Made by a program: the position numbers and the translations under genes. 64,000 nt of DNA, taken from NCBI GenBank assembly GCA_907165275.2, contig OU015663.1:3298501-3362500 (forward strand). The letters are read 5' to 3'. Of this stretch, positions 1 to 8,900 are shown piece by piece (positions within the stretch are counted from its first letter, which is position 1; every line of letters begins with the position of its first letter). Under the pieces are notes generated by a model. The model was given only the letters and a program-made list of their open reading frames with translations, was not told the origin of the DNA and made no database searches. Source of the stretch: Zygaena filipendulae. Taxonomy: Eukaryota > Arthropoda > Insecta > Lepidoptera > Zygaenidae.

Positions 1-1817
1 TAGATCTCTTACGTTCATTTGGTATTGATAATTTCACATTATTGTTGGAGTTTTCTGATTTTTCATTTGTATTTGAGCGTTCTTGTTTGTGCTCATTTGA
101 TAATTCTGCTTGAGTATTATTAATATTCATCGTGTTGATATCATTAGTAGCTTCTTGTTTGACCAGAGATGTTACTCTGACTTGTGAATTTAAATGTTCA
201 ACTCCATCGCTGCAAAGTTCATTAGGTGTTATTGTGTCATATATTTCGTTTATAATACAAGAAGTTTGCATTAAATTTGAGCTAGTAGGATTAAAGTCAA
301 GATCATCTGCTTCAATAAAATTGTGGTCTACTGCTACATGATACTGATTGTCAAGCTCAGCAAAAGTATCCTCTTCTTCTGATAATTGTTCAGTATTACT
401 ATCGAACAATGGCATTTCACTAGCATGTCTTTCAATATCTTCACTTTTTCTGGACATCCGCCGACTTTCTATGCTGGCTCGTTTTTCCTCATTTATATCA
501 TTAATAGTCCTAACAGGTCGTCTTTCAAATAGCGGTTTTACATCTTGATGGTCAGACTGAGAATTATAATCAAAATAACTCAGGCTGTCATTGTAAATAT
601 CAGAACTTTCAGATGCAGTAAAATTGTTTTGTGCAGGATAATTTTCTTCTTTATAAGAATCATTGAAACTACCTTCTAAATAATCTTCACTGAATGAATT
701 TCTAGTATGCTCATCAGCTATTTCAAAATTAACATCATCTAGCCGAAGTACTTTTTGTAATTCTGCCATTACAATTGGTTTAATATCTTCAAGCAACACA
801 GTGTCTTGGGGGTCTAAAATACATTGCATTTGTTTCATAAAAGTGTCTTCGTATATTGTATTATTTTCCTCATAATCAATCATCTCCGAACTAGAACTGC
901 ATAAAGATTTTTCCGCAACAGACCTCATATGCCTGTTAAAACTGTTCTGTGACTCTGTTATCAGACTACTTATAGCATATTCAAACTTTGATGAAGAACT
1001 AGGATTATCCATTAACTTGCACATTTTATCTTTGTCCATTTTAAAAAGTTGATGTGCAATTTTCTTTTTTATTTGGTCACAATTGGACTTAATAGTTTGA
1101 GTTTGCCTCTGTAATTTTCTTTTTACTGGATGTTCATGACTGGCAGACCCTTCGGGTAGATTTTGTGTGTCATTTGTATTTTCATTGTGCCTTTGTTCTG
1201 TTTGCTGTTCAATGTTTTGATAATGTGGATCACTGAGGTTTAGTAAACGTTTTCTCACAATATCTACTGTGTCATCTACCGAACGACTAAAACTACCTGA
1301 GTTACCCATAGTTGGGCCAGAACTACCATCACAATTATCTGATACAGGTGGTCTGTGGCCAGCATAATCAGCAACAGGTAATTTTTTGGGTTCATGCATA
1401 CTGTGCCGTCTAAATGGTTTGCTATTACTTGTAGAATCATAATTGTGTCTTCTTTCAGCGGGGTTTTTCTCCCAAAGAGGGTTTGGTTGGCTGTAGGTAT
1501 CTTGACGACTGTTCATTGACACATGCCGATCATCAATATCACCCAAACTGTTAATGTGGCACTGTTCACTCAAGTCACTGCTATGTTGAACATTGCTTGA
1601 ACCTGGTCCCATATGGTACCTACTTCTTGGCATAGGATATGACTGCCTTTCATTATAATGCATATTTCTTCCATGTTCCTGCTGCCTTTGGCTCAGGTAG
1701 TCTTGGTTATTTCTATAATTATGGTTATCGTAGTGATCTGACCTAGGATTGTCAATAGAAGATCCAGCATTGTATATTTGCGGGCCTCTTGGCGGCCTGC
1801 AATTTATTGGCGGGAAT
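1..1817 (-). CDS. Large second exon of the unrecognised gene (partial)
   Basis: One base completes the codon split by the intron, and 605 codons follow without a stop. An open frame of 1.8 kb in DNA this AT-rich is very unlikely by chance. The plus-strand open frames in this interval (132-341 and 348-548) are shadows of it. Confidence 0.8.
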
Positions 1818-2195
1818 CTAAAATTACATACAATAACAATGTTACAGAAATTAAGAAATGCAGATTCTAAAGTAATAATAACATAAGTTGTATGAGTATA
1901 TCCTAGAAAATATAACACTGGCATATCAAATTACATCATTTTTTGCAATTTTGTTTATGTCAAACAATCAAGTACCTGGGTACCCACATAAAGTAGGTAC
2001 CTAGGTATCTTCGAGCTAATTGGTTTTAACTCGCAGAAGTCCAAAAGTTTTATTAAAAATAGGTAAAGTTAACCTTGGCGTTTCCAGGAGCGAATAGTTT
2101 CTGAACGGTCTAAATTGTGTAACTCCGGTACGAGGTCTAAAATGCCTTGGGTTTTCTTTCCGCCATCGACCGACGCCTGGGTGACCTCGCCTCAT
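1..2195 (-). CDS. Unrecognised gene, 5' part (two exons, runs off left edge)
   Basis: Read on the minus strand. An ATG at 2195 opens a 122-bp exon (2195-2074) that ends at a CCAAG|gttaac donor. The reading frame resumes after a tttag acceptor at 1817 and stays open to base 1, giving at least 646 residues with no stop. The split codon AG|A gives Arg41. The first 40 residues are Arg-rich (starts MRRGHPGVGRW), and the rest is polar and low in complexity (Asn, Ser, Gln, Asp, Glu). Two parts look structured: a basic run VKRKLQRQ near residue 272 (possible nuclear signal) and a helical, Lys- and Leu-containing block at about 282-400 with motifs KKKIAHQLF and MAELQKVLRL. No signal peptide or membrane segment is visible. 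The composition suggests a nuclear or RNA-associated protein, but this is inference and I do not recognise the family. It lies downstream of the DLST-like gene on the same strand. A gtaaga at 12-7 could end the exon just inside the window. Confidence 0.8.
2074..2195 (-). CDS. First coding exon of the unrecognised gene
   Basis: The start ATG is preceded by agcaga on the minus strand, an acceptable context. The exon is 40 codons plus two bases and ends at a gttaac donor. The intron that follows (2073-1818) is only 256 bp. A ctgtag just upstream of the ATG (about 2203-2208) may be an acceptor for a 5' untranslated exon. Confidence 0.75.
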
Positions 2196-2370
2196 TCTGC
2201 TATCCTACAGCATAATACTATATAATAACACGATCTTATTTAGTCTTATAGATGGATAAATTATTATTACACAGCTTATCACACTTTAAAGACCAATAAA
2301 CAGGTTAAATCGACATTCTAATAGAATGAAAATACAATCAAAGAAGAATTTTAATATTTGTTTGACAATT

Positions 2371-2510
2371 TTTTTTTTTAAGTTTACTCCTTTCGGGGTA
2401 GGCAAAAGAAACTTAGTCCTTACAGCCAATTCAGTTGTTTCTTTCTTCTTCTGAAGTTATTTACATCGAAATGCATATTATGTGAAATGCATTTCGATGC
2501 TTTACCGGGA
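2371..2510. repeat. Interspersed repeat, copy 1 of a local pair
   Basis: Shares aggcaaaagaaa, tacagccaa, cttctgaag and atttacatcgaaatgcat in the same order with 2745-2885. This copy has a 13-bp inverted repeat (catcgaaatgcat at 2464-2476 with atgcatttcgatg at 2487-2499). I cannot assign the class. Confidence 0.6.
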
Positions 2511-2744
2511 CTTTTGGAAGCAATTTTTCACAATTGGACCATAGTGGGATACTTTGTAGGAAGTAATATTATAGTAAATCGATAACTTCCCAGCGAACAC
2601 CCCATTGCATCTTATTTCCCTGTTTTCACACTGTTCATCACTATTATGAACATTATACCATGTTTACACAATATTAACCACGATAAACTAATTTGTAAAA
2701 CAAAGAAATAAAACTGATGTCCATTTTGCATGCCGCCAGAAGTC

Positions 2745-2885
2745 TCGACTTTTTTTTAGTGCTCTTTTGAGGAAGGCAAAAGAAATTTATTCCATACAGC
2801 CAAATCAGATGTTTTTCTTCTGAAGCTATTTACATCGAAATGCATTTTGCCTTCCCCGAAAAGGGAAAACCTCGGGGAAACTTTA
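2745..2885. repeat. Interspersed repeat, copy 2 of a local pair
   Basis: Same ordered blocks as the copy at 2371-2510, with a poly-T run at one edge. It ends in a G/C-rich segment (ccccgaaaagggaaaacc) reminiscent of the cctttcggggtagg of copy 1 in opposite orientation, so the family may have inverted ends. Confidence 0.55.
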
Positions 2886-4162
2886 CCAAAAATCCTTAAT
2901 GGTGGTTGTCATTACAGATAATTCAATTTTATTGGAGTTTTTGAAGGGAATCCAAGATTGTGGTTGCATCATTAATTTTCGTGTTGATAAAAAATTAGGG
3001 AATAATATATTTAGGGTGAGAATGAGAGCGATAAATATATACGCATTTTACTATTATTATAAGACAATAATAATAAATATTTTTTTTTTCACATTTTTCT
3101 CTGCATATATTGAGGCGCAATGAATTTAATGATTTGTAAGGTTTGTGAGTATATTAATAGATGGCGCCATTACTTCAGAGGTTAGTGAGGTTACGTAACC
3201 ACAGGTTCAAATAGTACCACTTATTGCCGTCAGAGAAACAAAATAGCTTTTATTTTTGTTTGTGACGAGATTACTTGATTTTTTCATGCTTATGGAACAT
3301 TTAAAATTATGTTATATTCGTATAACACAATCGTCAAATGCAAATCGATATCCCTAACGGCATCTATCGACAATCACTTAGAACAATTTTTTTGTTCTTA
3401 GGTTTTGTACACTGAGCAAATAATCACTACGTTTTAGTTTTGTAGTGACGCGACTGGACGCGAGTGCGTGCGCGACTGGCCGCCCGCGACGGTTGTAGGC
3501 CGAAAAATAGGTACCCAATAATATGTCTTTACTTTTTAACAAAAAGAAAACAAAATGTATATTTTTGATACCTACCTAGGTACATCCATTGTTGAGAGAA
3601 CGTAGGTACCTACTACAAAAGGTGCATTTTATGGGTTTTATAATGATCATACGACACAAAATTTCACAATGTCAGTGAATTCATTTGATAATGTTTTAGC
3701 AACTAGCCATTAACGGGTACCACAGGCTACAACTCAAATGAGAGACTACATTAATTGCTGAAGAAAAACAAATAGGAGTCGCCCGCTACTAGCCGCTTAG
3801 TGGAAATTTAGCTAAATCTATTCGTTCTCTCACACAAGCAAAGATTACACCGAAATTTAGTATTTTTTGAAATGATTGTAATTTGTAATTTTTTTACTAC
3901 CTGTAAAGAATTGGAAGATACGCTATCGTAACAAGTAGTAGATACCTAGTATTTAATAAAAATAACCGTAGGTACCTAGTGCAAGAAAATAATGAGGGTA
4001 ATTTGTATGAAAACTCGCCCTAATACCCAAACCCTAATAATGTATATCGGCGTGAGGGTAGTTTCATTAAAAATATCTATTGTTTCCCGTCGTCGAATAG
4101 CGGTGGTAGTAAGTTCGTTCCCCCGCTCCACTCCATTGCCCGACTCGTCTTTGTTAGAACTT

Positions 4163-4250
4163 GATATAAAATGCGGGTACCAATGCGTAAGCGACGTTTC
4201 ATTGTTACTTTGTGTTCGGTTCAGAGCAGTTATAGTGTCGTATCAGTGTA
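4163..4250 (+). promoter_or_regulatory. Promoter-like segment (TATA box and initiator-like motifs)
   Basis: TATAAA at 4165-4170 is followed by initiator-like TCATTG near 4199-4204 and TCAGTG near 4243-4248. The spacing to the first (about 36 bp) is slightly long. There is no open frame of note downstream. It could start a non-coding or LTR-derived transcript, or be chance. Weak call. Confidence 0.2.
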
Positions 4251-4662
4251 GATTGATCTAGCGTGGCTATAGTTATTACGTGTGCTGTGTCTTCTAATTG
4301 TTTCCAGAGGTTTGCTTAAGTCGGGAGCACGGGCAGTGGAGGTGAGCGTTGATGCATTGGAAAGGGTACCCTGGGTCGCAAGTCCCAGGCACTGCTCCGT
4401 ATTCTCTACGGATATCTGGTATGCTGTACAGCTTCTATGTCGATGTCGGTGTGATTAATTGTAATAGTTTATAGTTCGTTCTAGATGACGTGTCGCTCAG
4501 CTAATAGTCTCGGTCATGCCTGCCCTTTCGTTACAACATCCTCCCTTCAGTTACAATGTGTTATGTTATCATCATCAGCTATCATTACAACTCAGATAAC
4601 TATCTGCTGTTGTTTGCTACTATGTTTTCTTCAGTTCTACATGTAAGTATTTTGTATTATAG

Positions 4663-4862
4663 CTCAGACCAAATAAAAACTAAAGACGTAACGTCTTGAA
4701 CAACGAAGTGAAGCCGTTTAAGTGCCACAACGATTCCCAGGTGTGGTGTATTTTTCTTGTGTGTGCGTGTTTCTGTGTACCTACGTGCACGGCGTGGTGT
4801 CTTTTTCCTGGCTTCACTTGTTTGTTCTACGCGTTCCGTCTTTAGTTTTTATTTGGTCTGAG
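4663..4862. mobile_element. MITE with about 53-bp terminal inverted repeats
   Basis: The left end begins CTCAGACCAAATAAAAAC and the right end is its reverse complement. The arms match over about 53 bp with a few mismatches (left ctaaagacgtaacgtc, right complement ctaaagacggaacgcg) and both finish in gtgaagcc. Total length is 200 bp. TATA-containing sequence flanks both ends, compatible with a TA target site, but a clean duplication is not resolved. Confidence 0.75.
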
Positions 4863-5778
4863 TGTATAGAAAGTTATTGTTGTTGTTTACATAGGTATAG
4901 GTAGTAGGTACTAAGTCTAGTTCATTTGTGGGTAGGTTAACTTTACTTTTTGATAGAAATATTACCTAACTACGTATGTACATAAGATACATGTGTAGGA
5001 TTAAAAAATGGGTATCTAGGTAGGTACTATAGGTACCTACCTGCAAAGCGAAAAAAAAAACGCCTTGAATTCAAATGGATATAGGTACTATTTTAATTAC
5101 AGTTACCTACATAAATGTGTAACAAATTGACTTCTGAAAAAATTAGTGATTTAACATTATAGCTAAAGAATATTTGCACGGCGATAAAATATCGTAGTAC
5201 TTTTTTTTCCAACGACTTCCAGAGTTTTCCTTACAGCCATCGCTATAATTATTACCTATCTGCAATTTGGTTGACGTGTCACAAGTCACAACCTATCGCG
5301 TCTTGTGTCATACTACCTCAAGAAATCGTGGGAAAAAAGCAAACGGAAAACATCAAAAGCAATGCGCTTGGGTTTACGAAAAAATTCTGTGCCATTATAT
5401 GTTTTTACAATGCAGGCACTCCTTTAAAAGCACGTTTCCGGGCGTCTTAATTAAACTCATCTCTCACTAAAAAGATCATTTTTCATCCATGCTGTATAAC
5501 CAAGATATTATGTAAAATTGAGATATGCGACTTCTTAAATTATAATATCTATAGTGGGCTGTAGCCTGTACTGTTAAGTAACAGAAGAGGCTGAGGGACA
5601 AAGCGATTAATATGAGTTATACATTTATATACTCTTTGGTGCCTATTCATAATAAGTAACATCTAAATTATGTTGCCAAAATGACATAACCATTTTAGAC
5701 CCAAATTAACGCTGACCCGAGAGTTAGAAACCGTCATGGTGTCGTAATAATCTAGACTTATTGACGTCCGTCTGGCGT
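4863..5778. other. Gap between MITE and DLST stop codon
   Basis: No convincing gene. The part nearest 5778 should be the DLST 3' untranslated region on the minus strand. I see no canonical AATAAA in the first few hundred bases after the stop. The 67-codon plus frame at 5267-5470 has no recognisable content. Confidence 0.5.
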
Positions 5779-5913
5779 CTACATCCCTGCTAATATAGAC
5801 GTTGGGTCTTCGACGCCGGATTTTACTTTACGTAGAAATAGCACCGCCTCGCGGCCATCAATGAGTCTGTGGTCGTATGATAGCGCCAAATACATCATCG
5901 GTTTGATCTTCAC
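5779..5913 (-). CDS. DLST: DLST last exon with active site and stop
   Basis: Acceptor tttcgtag at 5914-5915. Encodes [20 protein letters not shown], continuing [20 protein letters not shown], then LAGM and TAG. The His and Asp of DHRLIDG are the catalytic residues of E2 acyltransferases. Confidence 0.94.
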   Translation of the reverse strand: MKIKPMMYLALSYDHRLIDGREAVLFLRKVKSGVEDPTSILAGM

Positions 5914-8900
5914 CTACGAAACAAAAATGGAAATGTATATGAGTAGGTATACCTATTAAAGTTGTAACGATAGGATTTTATCACATTTCGCAGCGAAATA
6001 CCTATATACCTATACTGTAACGAAAATGAAGACTGTGATACCTATCTACTGCTTCAGTGTAGTCTTAATAGCTACAGTAGGTAACTACATGATATTTTAT
6101 AGATCTCAGACCATATCTCTAAATATTAAGATCTCACTTTAGACAATGATGATTTTATCAATACCAAACTGAAGTAGCTAGAATTGAAAAGTGTCTCTCT
6201 TACTAGATATATATACCTAAATATAAAACTTGAATGTTACCTCTCCTTTAATAGCTACGGGTCGTTGAAAAATAGCGTGCATGCCCAGAATAGCCGATTG
6301 CGGCAAGTTGATTATGGGCATCGAGAGCAGAGAGCCGAAGACGCCCCCGTTGCTGATGGTGAACGTGCCACCTTGCATGTCGTTCGGTGTCAATTTACCT
6401 GAAAAAATTCATAAAAATCTCTAAATGTTAAAAATAGACCTAAGACCAGATCAGAGCTCTTATTCGCTAAGACCAACCATTCCTTGCCCATAACGCGAGT
6501 CTCAAAAACACAATCCCGAACGCCAAAATATTAGACAATATTATTATAAACTAGCTGTGCCTCGCTGTTTCACGCGCGGTAACTCCAGATTTCCCGCGGG
6601 GTTTCCAGGATAAAATGTAGAATGTAGATATAAACCTTCCTCATGAATCATGTTTTATGTTTTATGTGTTATGTTTTCAGTATTGTTCAGGATCCAGTCT
6701 GAAACCTTTACGAGAAAGTTATATACGAGTAGGTGCATAAAGTTCGTGATATTGAAGGTTGGTAAGAGTTGATTTGGTTTTACGCTTCTTAAGATATACC
6801 TACCTATGTCTTGCAAACATAACGATTACTATTTTTTTGAAGACTAGCTGTTCCCCGCGGTTTCACCCGCGGAAATTTCGGAGATCCCGCAGGAATTCCG
6901 GGATACAAAGTACCTCTGACAAAAGTAGTTTCTGTACCTCTGACAATGTATACCTATACAAAATTTCATGGTGATTGGTTGAGCCATTAAAGCGTGAAAG
7001 CGTAACAGTCAGACAGAGTTACTTTCGCATCCATATTAGTACCTAGGGATCTAGCTGTTTAAAATTGAGAAGAAAAATACCAGTTATGGGTGGGAGGAAA
7101 ATCGACTAAACAATTTCTGAGTTGTTCAATTATTTACCTGTTCTAGCTTTTTCGGCAAGCGCAGCCATCGCAAGCTCAATTGCTGGATAATCCATGGATT
7201 CCACATTTCTAAGTACCGGCACTACAAGACCTCGGGGAGTCGCTACTGCTACCGATATGTCCACATAATCTCTAAACAAAATAATGATAAAATCAGACAT
7301 GAGATAAAGCTAAAAGGTCCCACATAAACATAAATGGTAGGTACACACATATTATATGAAGAGACAAAAAAATTGTCTTATGTGCTATATAATTTATTGT
7401 GGAAGTATAAAAAAAGTCAGCAGTCGCTGAAACTAGGAATGGTGTTCCTTTGTGTTTTCGAATGTATACTGTGGATCCTCAGAGAAAAATAAAGTGTGTG
7501 AATGGAGAAATACCTTGATTAAGTCGATAAAGGGAGGTCCCCTGGATATCTCTAAATGGGTACTCTTGGAAAAAATTCTATCTTAGCGAGTGAAACATAA
7601 TTTGATATGGTTAATTTTGATATAATAAAAAAAACGTATTTTGACTCATAAAGTCCACTACTTGAACCCTGAAAAATTATGTCTTAATTCACCTGTACAC
7701 AATATCATCACCGATGATGACCCCATTGATCACTGGCTGGTCCATAAGGGCATTTGCTGATGCTTTCAAGAACGGAGACATGAAAGACAGCTTGACGCCG
7801 TACTTCTTCACAAAGGCGTCTAAGTTCTCCTTCCGGTATGTCATTAATTTGCTAGGAGGGAAAGAAAGCATCCTAGTCACTGTCACTGACAGTCTTTGAC
7901 CCTTGTTTGGGTCGGTTTAGATTTGAACGGATTGGTTGATCATCAACGTATGGGCCATGGGAAATTCAGTCCCATTTCATCAGTCAGGTTTGGTATGTTT
8001 ACAATCTATGACCATACTTAAGATCACGAAAGCTGTGGTAAATTTTCAGCTTGCAATATAATAAAAACAACAGAATGAAAGTCAATATGAAGACCGTCGT
8101 TGAGAAATAAACTTTATCCTAGTAGGTATGTCTAAGAGGCTACTGATGCTAGAGATTATGTAAATATGGTAGGTAGGTACTGTCTAGTTGCAGGCACTTT
8201 ACTACACACTATTCTACCTCCTCTTTCAGTAGTTGAAGGTGTTCTCTCAGGAGGCGTTCTTATATCTACCTAAGTATACTATCTCCCTGAATCAGAAAGA
8301 CTCCTAGACAGAACATAAAAAGTTAAAAATCCCGGTAAGGATTCTCCTGCTTATTTGAGGTTCTTTCTTTGGTATGTATAGGTATTAGTTTTTCATACAT
8401 CCATTTAGAAAATTCCCTTTGGCGACCTATGCTGTTTTCGTAAATTAAAACTATTAAAACTATTGTACGAGTACCTCATATCACATTCGTTGAAGGTAGT
8501 CAACATGGCGGTGGTGTTCTGCGCCTCCTTTAGCCTCTCCGCGATGCGTTTCCTCATCTTGTTCATCGGCACAGGATGTTCAGTTCGCGTGCCAGATATA
8601 GTTTTGGTTGGGTCGCCTATCTTTGCTGCGGCTGCCGGCTGTAAGAAACCACTCCCTAGTGAATGTTAGTGGTGAATCTTTTGAGTTTTTCGTGAAATAT
8701 TTCATCCACTTTACACTTTGGAGTTACTCGTATGTAGTACCTAATGTCTACCTACATTAGGTACTACATACGAGGAATTTAGTCAGGTGTTCGTTTGGGA
8801 TTTTAGGATTAAATTTTATATGATTTATGTAAATAAATAGGAAAATATAGTTTCGGTTTTGAGTATAGTACGTAGCTATATGCATTCGATCTGAGAATTT

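Larger units (their letters stand above)
2196..4662. other. Intergenic stretch with a duplicated repeat
   Basis: No convincing coding region. It contains two diverged copies of one repeat (2371-2510 and 2745-2885), runs of TAGGTA/TACCTA, and a more GC-balanced part at about 4090-4560 with a TATA-like motif. The small plus-strand frames here lack codon bias or recognisable products. Confidence 0.5.
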
